Below, one piece after another: positions 56,864 through 64,000 of a stretch of DNA of 64,000 nucleotides; the stretch's first letter is position 1; each line of letters opens with the position of its first letter. Under the pieces are notes generated by a model, which ran no database searches, was not told the DNA's origin, and was given only the letters and a program-made list of their open reading frames with translations. This stretch comes from PFJX01 sp031426815. GTDB taxonomy: Bacteria; Pseudomonadota; Gammaproteobacteria; Burkholderiales; Thiobacillaceae. The stretch lies in assembly GCA_031426815.1 (NCBI GenBank), contig JASJPG010000011.1, positions 8,422-72,421 of the forward strand, in the 5' to 3' direction. The translations under genes and the position numbers were made by a program.

Positions 56864-59131
56864 TTACTTGGTCAACGCCAAAAACAGCTCCGGCAGTTTC
56901 TCCGGCAGGCGCTGGATGTTGTCGATCACGGTGTACTGGCGGCCGAAGATGCTGCTGACGTAGTCGTCGGCTTTCGGGTCGAGGTTGATGCAGTAGGTGA
57001 AGATGCCTTTGCGGTCGAGTTCCTTGACGGCCTGGCGGGTGTCTTCGATCAGCAGCTGTTCGTCGTGGGTGTCGACGTCGGAGGGCTGGCCGTCGGTCAG
57101 GATCAGCATCAGTTTCTTGTCGGCCGGGCGCGCTTCCAGGTAGTGCGCGGCGTGGCGCATGGCCGCGCCCATGCGGGTCGAGTAGGCGGCCTGCATCGCG
57201 GCGAGGCGCGCCTTGGCGTCGTCGCCCCAACGTTCGCCGTAGCCCTTGATGTGCAGGTAGCGCACGTCGTGGCGGGTGTTGGAGTGGAAGCCGGCGATGG
57301 CGAAGGCGTCGCCCAGTTGCTCGACCGCCCAGGCCAGCAGCGTGACGGCTTCCTGGCTGAGTTCGAGGATGGTCTGCTCGCTGCCGGCGGCCTTTTCATT
57401 CAATGATTCGGACAGGTCGAGCAGCAGCATGACGGCGATGTCGCGGCCGTCGGTGCGGTGGCTCATGTTGATGCGCGGGTCGGGATTGGCACCGCCCTTG
57501 AAGTCGATCAGCGAGCGGATGGCGACGTCGAGGTCGAGTTCGCTGCCTTCTTCCTGGTAGCGGATGCGCACCTTGTCCTGCGGTTTCAGCAGGTCGAGGA
57601 TGCGTTTCAGGCGCTTGGCCAGGGCGGCGTGTTTTTCCAGCAGCCGGTCGATTTCGGCCGGGTTGCCTTTCGGGTGCAGCGCCTCGTAGACGCTGACCCA
57701 GTCCGGCCGGTAGGTCAGGCTCTTGTAATCCCATTCCGGGTAGTGGCGCGGCGGCAGGCCTTTCTGTTCCTCGCTGGGGGTGCGCTTTTTCTCCTTCTCG
57801 AACATCTCCTCGTCGTCGCTCTCCTCGATGAACAGCCACATCTGGCGGTTGTCGTCGCGGTAGTCGACGACGGTGTCGTCGAAGTGCACCTTGGCGTACT
57901 GGTCGCTCTGGCGGCGGGTCTTGGCGACGTAACTCAGCGCCAGCGTGGCGATATCGGTGGTGTTCGATTCACCCTGCGCCATCAGCGCGTGGAAGCACTC
58001 GGTGAATGCCAGCAAGTCGTCATTGCGATAACCGTGTTCCGGGTCAAGCAGCGCGCGCGACAGCATCGCCATGCGGTGACGCAGACAGGAGGTAGTTTCC
58101 GGATCGCAGGCGTCTTCCACCGGTCTCGGGTGCAATGCCAGGAAGATGCGCTTCAAGCCGGGGTATTCGCGGCAGAGCAGGGTTTCGATACGGCAATCTT
58201 CGAAAAACTCCACCGCCATGCGCTGGAACGGGCTCCAGTTGTCGGCGATCTGGGCCGTGGTCCAGCGCCGGTGGCCGACCATGTGGGCCAGCGTGGCGCG
58301 GTAGCGGTCGAGGCCGGAGATGGTGTCCGCATCGTCGTACACATCCGGAATCCGCATGCCCAACTTGTCGTAATACGGCACCGGCTTGCGCAGTTCGTCG
58401 AAGGCGGTGGAGTAGGGCACCAGTTGCTCGGAGGCCTGCCATAGGCCGCGCAAGTACAGGTCGAGCTTTCGTTCCACATCCATGAACAGCGTGCCGTGGC
58501 GCTCGCGTTGCAGCACGGCGCGGCTGTCGGCGGACTGGACGCTGAAGTAGTCCTTCTGCCGTTCCGGGTGATTGCGGTAATTGCGGATGCCGTATTCGAC
58601 CCAGTTCTTCAGGCCGGCCAGACTGAGCTGGCCGAGCAGGAACGGCGCCTGCGCGAAATAGTCGGGCAGGCCGGGACTGGGGAACGTGGTGTGATGGCCG
58701 TGGATGGAACCGGTGGTGCGCTCCATGAAATCCAGCGTGATGTCGAGGTAATGCCGCATCCGCTCCTGCGAGTGCAAGCGCCGCGCGACCGGGGCCAGCG
58801 TCTGCAGGAACGGCGCGATCGCCTTGCTGTTGGGCGACTTCTGCATGCGCATGACCACCGTCATGATCTCCGGCAGCGCGTCCTCGCCCAACGCCTTGGC
58901 GGTGGACGGCCACTCTTCCAGAAACGCCAGCATCGGCTCGACGCCGCGCCCCAGCTTGCCGATGACGCGGCCGGCTTCCAGGTAGGCATTGATTCCCTCG
59001 CGGGTCAGGATGGCCAGGGCTTCTGCCATGACGTCCTCGAACACTTCCTCCACCGGCTTGAAGTGGGTGTCGATCTGGGCCCAGTAGGCCTGCATCAGGG
59101 GGTGCTGGTATTCGGTTTCGGCGACGGTCAT
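56864..59131 (-). CDS. cbbO: RubisCO activase subunit CbbO (VWA protein)
   Basis: Adaptor of the CbbQO RubisCO activase, 755 aa, the usual length. Most of the N-terminal 500 residues is the CbbO-specific helical region (VIGKLGRGVEPMLAFLEEWP, MVGHRRWTTAQIADNW). The C-terminal VWA domain begins near DIAVMLLLDLSESLNEKAAG, with MIDAS DLSES, and ends ERLPEKLPELFLALTK-like. CbbO docks the CbbQ ring onto inhibited RubisCO. Its ATG overlaps the mazF stop (ATGA), so cbbO translation is coupled to the toxin gene. Confidence 0.95.
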   Translation of the reverse strand: MTVAETEYQHPLMQAYWAQIDTHFKPVEEVFEDVMAEALAILTREGINAYLEAGRVIGKLGRGVEPMLAFLEEWPSTAKALGEDALPEIMTVVMRMQKSPNSKAIAPFLQTLAPVARRLHSQERMRHYLDITLDFMERTTGSIHGHHTTFPSPGLPDYFAQAPFLLGQLSLAGLKNWVEYGIRNYRNHPERQKDYFSVQSADSRAVLQRERHGTLFMDVERKLDLYLRGLWQASEQLVPYSTAFDELRKPVPYYDKLGMRIPDVYDDADTISGLDRYRATLAHMVGHRRWTTAQIADNWSPFQRMAVEFFEDCRIETLLCREYPGLKRIFLALHPRPVEDACDPETTSCLRHRMAMLSRALLDPEHGYRNDDLLAFTECFHALMAQGESNTTDIATLALSYVAKTRRQSDQYAKVHFDDTVVDYRDDNRQMWLFIEESDDEEMFEKEKKRTPSEEQKGLPPRHYPEWDYKSLTYRPDWVSVYEALHPKGNPAEIDRLLEKHAALAKRLKRILDLLKPQDKVRIRYQEEGSELDLDVAIRSLIDFKGGANPDPRINMSHRTDGRDIAVMLLLDLSESLNEKAAGSEQTILELSQEAVTLLAWAVEQLGDAFAIAGFHSNTRHDVRYLHIKGYGERWGDDAKARLAAMQAAYSTRMGAAMRHAAHYLEARPADKKLMLILTDGQPSDVDTHDEQLLIEDTRQAVKELDRKGIFTYCINLDPKADDYVSSIFGRQYTVIDNIQRLPEKLPELFLALTK

Positions 59132-59475
59132 GGTGAGTTCAACGTCAGCAGCGCGCCGAGCTTGGCGCGGATTTCAGAGATTTCGGCCGGGGTGGCGCGG
59201 CCCTTGCGTTCCGCTTGCCGCGTTTGCCAATCCAGGCTCTTGATCTGATCGGCCAGCGCGGCCCCGGTGGCACCCCCGCCGCTCAATACCACCTCGAAGG
59301 GATAACCCTTGATCTGGTTGGTGATGGGCACGCACACCAGCAACCCCGACTTCTGGTTGTATGGCCGGGGACTCAACACCACGGCGGGCCTGCGCCCGGC
59401 TTGTTCATGCCCGCTCTGCGGGGTGAAATTCAGCCATACGATGTCGCCGACATCAGGCACGTAGGACACGGCCAT
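59128..59475 (-). CDS. mazF: MazF endoribonuclease toxin
   Basis: 115-residue sequence-specific mRNA interferase. YVPDVGDIVWLNFTPQSGHE, QAGRRPAVVLSPRPYN, VCVPITNQIKGYPFEVVLSG and GAALADQIKSLDWQTR follow E. coli MazF closely, including Arg and Thr residues of the active site. ATG overlaps the mazE stop, and TGA overlaps the cbbO start. So the module is embedded between the two activase genes. Confidence 0.94.
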   Translation of the reverse strand: MAVSYVPDVGDIVWLNFTPQSGHEQAGRRPAVVLSPRPYNQKSGLLVCVPITNQIKGYPFEVVLSGGGATGAALADQIKSLDWQTRQAERKGRATPAEISEIRAKLGALLTLNSP

Positions 59476-59717
59476 CAGAGCAGTTCCCGCCCCTGTGGCG
59501 GACCAAAATCCACCGCTTCGTGGCGATTCGCTTCGGTCATGCCGGCCAGCAAGACATCCAGGCTGAAAGCGGGCGCGACCGGCTCGATGATCACCCGGCC
59601 ATCCACGGCCTTGACCTCGACCGCCTGATCCAGCGTCAGATGCGCGGCTTCCATCACGGCGGCGGGAATACGCACGGCAGGGCTATTGCCCCATTTGCGA
59701 AGAACTTGCTGTGTCAT
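59475..59717 (-). CDS. mazE: MazE antitoxin (AbrB/MazE fold)
   Basis: 80-residue antitoxin and autorepressor. VLRKWGNSPAVRIPAAVMEA is the diagnostic MazE DNA-binding loop; DGRVIIEPVAP completes the swapped-hairpin barrel; the C-terminal tail (LLAGMTEANRHEAVDFGPPQ) is the MazF-binding segment. It starts 61 bp after cbbQ, so it could be transcribed with cbbQ or from its own autoregulated promoter there. Confidence 0.94.
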   Translation of the reverse strand: MTQQVLRKWGNSPAVRIPAAVMEAAHLTLDQAVEVKAVDGRVIIEPVAPAFSLDVLLAGMTEANRHEAVDFGPPQGRELL

Positions 59718-59778
59718 GGCCCTGCCTCATGTAGAAACAATGTTGATACGTTAGCTTAGCAGTGTTTCCACCGATGTT

Positions 59779-60585
59779 CTACGCAAACGTCGCGTCGATG
59801 GCGTGGTCCAGCGTTTCGCGGATGTCGGCGTCGTCGGTGATCGGGCGCACCAGGGCCATGCGGCAGGCGTCGAGCGGGTCGACGCCGTCCTTGATCAGGG
59901 TCGCGGCGTAGACCAGCAGACGGGTGGAGATGCCTTCGTCCAGGCCGTGGCCTTTCAGGTTGCGGGCGGTCTGGCCGATCTTCACCAGCTTGCCGGCGGT
60001 GGCTTCATCGAGGCCGGTTTCTTTCGCCAGGATAGTGGTTTCCAGCGCGGCGTCCGGGTAGTCGAAGTCGAACGCGGTGAAGCGTTGCTTGGTCGATTGC
60101 TTCAGATCCTTCATCAGCGACTGGTAGCCGGGGTTGTAGGAAATGACCAGCTGGAAATCCGGGTGCGCGTGGATCAGCTCGCCCTTCTTGTCCAGCGGAA
60201 GTGTGCGACGGTGGTCGGTGAGCGGGTGGATCACCACGGTGGTGTCCTGCCGAGCTTCGACGATTTCATCCAGATAGCAGATCGCGCCGATGCGGGCGGC
60301 GACGGTGAGCGGGCCGTCCAGCCAGCGCGTGCCGTTGGCTTCCAGCAGATATCGGCCGACCAGATCGCTGGCGGTCATGTCTTCGTTACAGGCGACGGTG
60401 ATCAGCGGCTTGTTCAGCTTCCACGCCATGTATTCGACGAAGCGCGATTTGCCGCAGCCGGTCGGGCCTTTGACCATCACCGGCAGGCGGTTGCGGTAGG
60501 CGGCTTCGTACAACTGAACTTCCTTACCTTGCGCCTGGTAGTAGGGTTCGGTGTGAACCTGGTACTGCGTTTTGTCGATGTTCAT
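59779..60585 (-). CDS. cbbQ: RubisCO activase ATPase CbbQ
   Basis: MoxR-family AAA+ ATPase of 268 aa that remodels inhibited RubisCO with CbbO. Motifs: Walker A KGPTGCGKSRFVEYMAW, Walker B AICYLDEIVEARQDT, sensor-1 VISYNPGYQSL, arginine-finger region KQSTKQRFTAFDF. GGAG precedes the ATG by 8 nt. It begins 24 bp after the second AAA ATPase gene. Confidence 0.96.
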   Translation of the reverse strand: MNIDKTQYQVHTEPYYQAQGKEVQLYEAAYRNRLPVMVKGPTGCGKSRFVEYMAWKLNKPLITVACNEDMTASDLVGRYLLEANGTRWLDGPLTVAARIGAICYLDEIVEARQDTTVVIHPLTDHRRTLPLDKKGELIHAHPDFQLVISYNPGYQSLMKDLKQSTKQRFTAFDFDYPDAALETTILAKETGLDEATAGKLVKIGQTARNLKGHGLDEGISTRLLVYAATLIKDGVDPLDACRMALVRPITDDADIRETLDHAIDATFA

Positions 60586-60609
60586 TGCTTGCTCCAGTTT
60601 ACGAATTGC

Positions 60610-62445
60610 TCAAGCGGGCTGTCTGGCCCGTATCTCATCAAGAATCTCATTGGCCAGGGCCAAAATTTCCGGGGCCGCGCCCACGGGGGTTTCACCGTTT
60701 GCCCAGGCGCGCAAGGCCAGGGCAAAAGGAAGCAGGAAATCGGCATAGGGGCTGGCTTCCATGATATCTGCCAGGGAAGAAGCCAGGCCGATTTGGGCGG
60801 ACTCCCAACATTGCTCCCGTACTCGATAAAACGCCTCCTGTTCGCCCGCCGAGGCCGTTACGGCCAGGGCATCCAGGACGAGACGCGCGGAATCCCGGTT
60901 ACCCAGCCAGAGGTGGGCTTGCAGGCGCAGTTCCCGTCCTTCGCCGGCTTGGGCGTCATCGGGAATCCGGCGCAATGCCTCCCGGTAGGCCGTGGCGGCG
61001 GCCTCCGGTCTTCCGAGCATGGCGTAGAGCCGGGCCAGATTGGCCCATGGCCAGGCATCCTGTTCATCCAGCGCAATGGCTTGGCGATAGGCCGCCTCGG
61101 CTTCGTCATGGCTGCCTTCACGGAGCCCGGCCAGATCGCCCAGTTCCTCCCGGCTGAACCACATGCGCATGAACTCCACCGCCCAGGTCAGGCGTTGGCG
61201 GATGCGGCGGGTGCCCAGGCGCATCAGGTACCAGATGTTGAACAAGCGTTCGCTGGCCTGGTAGCCGTTGCGCTTGGTCTTGCCCGCCAGGGGGGCCTTG
61301 TGGATGAGGCCTTCCACTTCCAGGCGGGTGAGTTGGCCGCTAACGGTGGTGGCGGCAATGCCGGACTCACGCGCCAGTTCTTTTACGCCGAGTGGATGCC
61401 AATGCTCCATGAGGTGGGCGAAGAGCTTGCGGGGCTGTTCGCTCAGGGCTTCCATGCGCGCCTTGTAGAGGGGCGTCATGCTGTCCAGCAGGCGTTCCAG
61501 GTCGCTTTGCAGGCGCTCATCGCCGCCCGAGCTGAACAGTTCGTACAGCGCGGTGCTGGCGCGGGGGTTGCCGCCGGAAAGCAGGCGCAGGGTGTGCAGA
61601 CGTTCCGGCCGGCGGTCCAGCCGACGCGCCATTTCGGCCTCTGCGGCCTCCCCGGTCAGACTCGTCCCCACGCCGAATTGCCGCGCCAGGGCCAGCAGGG
61701 CGGCGCGCATCTCCGCCGCCGTCAGCGGACGCAGTTCGTGCAGGGCGAAGAAGTCGTGGAAGGCGTCCTGGTATTGGTGGCTGGCTTCCAGCGCTTGATA
61801 GCTGGCGCCGATCCAGAACAGGCCCTTCTGATTGGAAAGGGTGCGGCGCAAGCGCCAGAGGGCGGAAGCATCGCCCTTGCCCGCCTTGCCTTCGCCCTGG
61901 ATCAGGGCGTCCATGAGCTGGTCGCTGCTGTCCACCAGCAGGATCAGGCCGCGTTGATGTTGTTCGATCCAGCCGGTGAGAAAGTCTTGGGCCTGGGTTT
62001 CGATCTGGTCACGGGGCAAATCGGCGATGCGCTGGATTTCGGCATCCAGCAAGGCCAGTTCGGCGAGCTGGGCACCGGCCCGCTCCAGGGCATCGGCAAG
62101 GGCGTCGAGGACATTGAGCCAGAATTCCCCCAGGTTGCTGACGGTGTATTGCTCTTCTGGAAAAATGAGGGGCAGCCATTGGGCCGCCAGTTCCGGGGTT
62201 TCGTTGACCGCCAGAGCCAGGCGGTGCAGCAAGGTGCTCTTGCCCATGCCGCGATGGCCGCTGATGAGCAGGTGTTGCGGAACCTGATCCCGGGGGCTGG
62301 CGACGATCTGCTCGGTGATCTGCGCCAGATCGGTCTGGCGCACCACGAAAATGGCGCGCAGCTCGTCCGGTCCCCAGAGGTGGGGGTTGTATTTGATGGC
62401 GGCACTCAACGGTTCGCGGGGGCGGAGGGCGGGATCAGTTCGCAT
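60610..62445 (-). CDS. AAA/STAND-like ATPase with winged helix and TPR
   Basis: 611 residues. The start at 62445 has a consensus GGAGG site. N-terminal AAA: LLISGHRGMGKSTLLHR (Walker A), GLILLVDSSDQLMDA (Walker B). Then a winged helix (LGVKELARESGIAATTVSGQ LTRLEVE region), and a C-terminal TPR (AEAAYRQAIALDEQDAWPWA). Layout is like STAND-type signalling ATPases. It overlaps the upstream ATPase gene by 11 bp and precedes cbbQ by 24 bp. Role unknown; a link to carbon fixation is by position only. Confidence 0.85.
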   Translation of the reverse strand: MRTDPALRPREPLSAAIKYNPHLWGPDELRAIFVVRQTDLAQITEQIVASPRDQVPQHLLISGHRGMGKSTLLHRLALAVNETPELAAQWLPLIFPEEQYTVSNLGEFWLNVLDALADALERAGAQLAELALLDAEIQRIADLPRDQIETQAQDFLTGWIEQHQRGLILLVDSSDQLMDALIQGEGKAGKGDASALWRLRRTLSNQKGLFWIGASYQALEASHQYQDAFHDFFALHELRPLTAAEMRAALLALARQFGVGTSLTGEAAEAEMARRLDRRPERLHTLRLLSGGNPRASTALYELFSSGGDERLQSDLERLLDSMTPLYKARMEALSEQPRKLFAHLMEHWHPLGVKELARESGIAATTVSGQLTRLEVEGLIHKAPLAGKTKRNGYQASERLFNIWYLMRLGTRRIRQRLTWAVEFMRMWFSREELGDLAGLREGSHDEAEAAYRQAIALDEQDAWPWANLARLYAMLGRPEAAATAYREALRRIPDDAQAGEGRELRLQAHLWLGNRDSARLVLDALAVTASAGEQEAFYRVREQCWESAQIGLASSLADIMEASPYADFLLPFALALRAWANGETPVGAAPEILALANEILDEIRARQPA

Positions 62446-63628
62446 GATTCCTCCGCCAGTAATCCCGCAGCAGAAACGCGAGGAATTGGATGTGCTCGCC
62501 GTGTTCGCCCAGGTAGCCGTTTTCTTCCAGGTAGGCCAGGGCGTTGGAGAACCGCTCGCTGCGCACTTCCACATCCGGCTCCAGGCGAGCAAGGCGGGCC
62601 AGAAGCTGGCGCCGCGTCAGGGGCGTGTCGCTGCGGGCGATGTGGCGCAGCATGGCCAGGATGAAGGCCAACATGGGTTCGCGCAGGTCGCGGTTGAGGC
62701 GCTTGTACCAGTGGATGAAGCGGGAGCGGCCCGCCAGGAGTCGGTCGTATCCGTCGTCGATGTCGCCGGTCTGGATCTCACGCTCGGTATCGCCGCTTTC
62801 CAGCAGGCGGTCGCGCATGGCCTTGATCGCTTCGTCCAGCAGCAGGTTGAGATAGAAGGGAGAGAGCCAGCCGGTACGGGTGCAGAGGTGGCGGGCGTTT
62901 TCCCGGCTGATTCGGCATCCCTCCCGCGTCGCCAACGTGGTGAGCATGTCCAGGGCGGAGGCTTCGCGGAACGGCCCCAGCTTGTATTCATAACAGTCGT
63001 TGAGCCAGGTGGTGAGGTCGTGACGCTCCAACAGGGCGTTGATGCCGACGGAGCCGGAAAAGATGAAACGACAGTGGGTGTCGGTCATGCGCCAGGTGCG
63101 CAGCCAACCCAGAAGTTGTTCCGCTTCGTGGGCGTCACGTTCGATCAGGTTGTCGAGAAACACCGAGAACTCATCCACCAGCAGCAGGGCGGGGGCGGTG
63201 CTCAGGCGGGTCTGGAGGTCCGCTGCCTTCCGGCCCCAGGGGGTGGCGGGTGGGGCTTGCAGTTCCATACTGCCCCCGACGTCACCGGGGAGCGTGATTT
63301 CCACTTTTTTCAGACATGCGAACCAGGTCCTGATTTTGTCGCCGGCGTCCGCGAGGTGGCGGCGTATGGAGGCGTCCGGATAGGCGGCATCGAGGGCATC
63401 CACGAAGGCAGCGGCGCCGCTCAGGCCTTGCACGTCGATGTAGCGAACCATCAGTCCCCGTTCATGGGCCTGCTCTTCCAGTCGCTTGAGGAGTGAGGAT
63501 TTACCCAGCCGGCGAGGGCCGGTCAGGGCGATGTGATTGCCCTCAAGATAGCGCCAGAGGTCTTCCAGTTCGATGCGACGATCGAAGAAGTCTTCTCCGC
63601 TGGCGATGTTGCCGACACGTAGAGGCAT
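62435..63628 (-). CDS. AAA ATPase, partner of the TPR-ATPase
   Basis: 397 residues, GGGAG ribosome site 7 nt upstream. Contains a P-loop (ALTGPRRLGKSSLLKRL), Walker B (ALLLVDEFSVFLDNL), sensor FIFSGSVGINALLER, and a C-terminal winged-helix-like part (RQLLARLARLEPDVEVRSER). It resembles ATPases of the ATPase/DUF234 and STAND type that occur in pairs. First gene after the cbbM terminator on the minus strand. Confidence 0.82.
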   Translation of the reverse strand: MPLRVGNIASGEDFFDRRIELEDLWRYLEGNHIALTGPRRLGKSSLLKRLEEQAHERGLMVRYIDVQGLSGAAAFVDALDAAYPDASIRRHLADAGDKIRTWFACLKKVEITLPGDVGGSMELQAPPATPWGRKAADLQTRLSTAPALLLVDEFSVFLDNLIERDAHEAEQLLGWLRTWRMTDTHCRFIFSGSVGINALLERHDLTTWLNDCYEYKLGPFREASALDMLTTLATREGCRISRENARHLCTRTGWLSPFYLNLLLDEAIKAMRDRLLESGDTEREIQTGDIDDGYDRLLAGRSRFIHWYKRLNRDLREPMLAFILAMLRHIARSDTPLTRRQLLARLARLEPDVEVRSERFSNALAYLEENGYLGEHGEHIQFLAFLLRDYWRRNHAN

Positions 63629-63665
63629 GGGTCACTCCCAATCAGCTATAAGTGTCTGCACAATG

Positions 63666-63696
63666 AATTCAAATATGAATTGAGTCAATATTGACT
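63666..63696 (-). promoter_or_regulatory. Tandem palindromes upstream of the AAA-ATPase pair
   Basis: A 6-bp inverted repeat (63666-63671 AATTCA, 63676-63681 TGAATT) is followed by a perfect 14-bp palindrome (63683-63696, AGTCAATATTGACT). The stretch is AT-rich, in GC-rich surroundings, 38-68 bp upstream of the start codon of the first ATPase. Candidate promoter or operator. Confidence 0.5.
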
Positions 63697-63730
63697 TGAT
63701 TGCTACTGTAACGGCATGCGTGAAAATGAA

Positions 63731-63754
63731 ACGCCCCCAGCGAACCGGGGGCGT
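63731..63754 (-). terminator. Terminator downstream of cbbM
   Basis: GACGCCCCCGGTTCGCTGGG on the minus strand folds as a GC-rich hairpin (ACGCCCC with GGGGCGT), followed by TTTCATTTT. It lies 34 bp past the cbbM stop and should limit read-through into the ATPase/cbbQ genes. Confidence 0.75.
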
Positions 63755-63787
63755 CAGTACCGCAACTACATAAAGCGGACGTTCGAC

Positions 63788-64000
63788 TTACTTGTGGACG
63801 CCCAGCTTGTCACGCCAGCCCGGGAAGATCTTGTCGGCATCGCCCGGGAACGATTCGAAGGCGCGAGCGAACTCTTTGTGCTCTTTCGCGAATTCGATCG
63901 GGTCGGCGCCGGCTTTCCAGCACTCGTACGACTGACGCAGGGAGATCGCGCCGGCAGCCGGGCTGTCGATGTGGCCGTAAGCGCCGCCGCCGGCGGTGTT
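63788..64000 (-). CDS. cbbM: Form II RubisCO CbbM (3' end)
   Basis: The last 70 residues of the form II ribulose-1,5-bisphosphate carboxylase: NTAGGGAYGHIDSPAAGAIS, RQSYECWKAGADPIEFAKEH and FPGWRDKLGVHK. The body of the gene lies beyond the right edge. Form II RubisCO fixes CO2 in the Calvin cycle and typically works at low O2. It is the first gene of the minus-strand cbb run here. Confidence 0.96.
   Translation of the reverse strand, partial: NTAGGGAYGHIDSPAAGAISLRQSYECWKAGADPIEFAKEHKEFARAFESFPGDADKIFPGWRDKLGVHK

Noticed and set aside
59803..62664. A very long open frame on the + strand (over 950 codons) opposite cbbQ and the TPR-ATPase
   Set aside because: It is the antisense shadow of well-supported genes; its composition (Gln/His/Arg-rich, no motifs) is what high-GC codons give on the reverse strand.

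Overview
The window is high-GC, gene-dense DNA that looks like a chemolithoautotrophic betaproteobacterium, probably Nitrosomonadales (Thiobacillus, Sulfuricella or Gallionella relatives). The reasons are a form II RubisCO (cbbM, cut by the right edge) with cbbQ and cbbO, a betaproteobacterial-type gshA, a DksA lacking the zinc-finger cysteines, and a multihaem c/b cytochrome fusion. The assignment is inferred from gene content only.

Layout. 1-1082: 5' part of gshA (minus). 1191-18168: one long minus-strand MSHA-type pilus locus, in transcription order mshE, G, A, C, D, O, P, Q, I, I2, J, K, L, M, N. It encodes a MshEN-type ATPase, platform protein, pilins and minor pilins, a 1548-residue adhesin, the PilM/N/O/P-like alignment complex, a secretin and an ExeA-like ATPase. 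18232-35851: housekeeping and redox genes, namely trmL, a TPR protein, yggX, ubiE, an OmpA/TSP3 protein, a DUF4197 protein, mscL, nadA, hda, a glycosyltransferase-like gene, a thioredoxin, msrPQ, a PDC sensor, dksA, metA, recQ, a monohaem cytochrome c and a nine-haem c/b cytochrome. 35985-39675: creBCD. 39949-40477: a frameshifted DUF457-like gene.

40514-54714 is an accessory region. It holds two exported caspase-fold fusion proteins (NodB deacetylase + caspase + TPR, and S41 protease + caspase), a lower-GC Rad50-like zinc-hook ATPase, and a NERD-UvrD helicase whose last 121 bp recur as a diverged remnant beyond the second caspase gene. A LuxR solo, two small envelope-protein genes and an M23 peptidase follow. 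54854-64000 is the carbon-fixation neighbourhood: an unknown gene, a rhodanese-ankyrin protein and a glycine-zipper protein, then a minus-strand run cbbM, two AAA ATPases, cbbQ, mazE, mazF, cbbO. The RubisCO activase genes cbbQ and cbbO are separated by a complete MazEF toxin-antitoxin pair, and cbbQ is separated from cbbM by the ATPase pair.

Short palindromic repeats of several families (GTAG-headed REP-like, dRS3-like, C-rich) lie in or between genes. One is read in frame inside mshN, and another supplies its stop codon. No tRNA, rRNA, CRISPR array or transposase gene was seen. Function calls come from reading motifs by eye; no database search was run.
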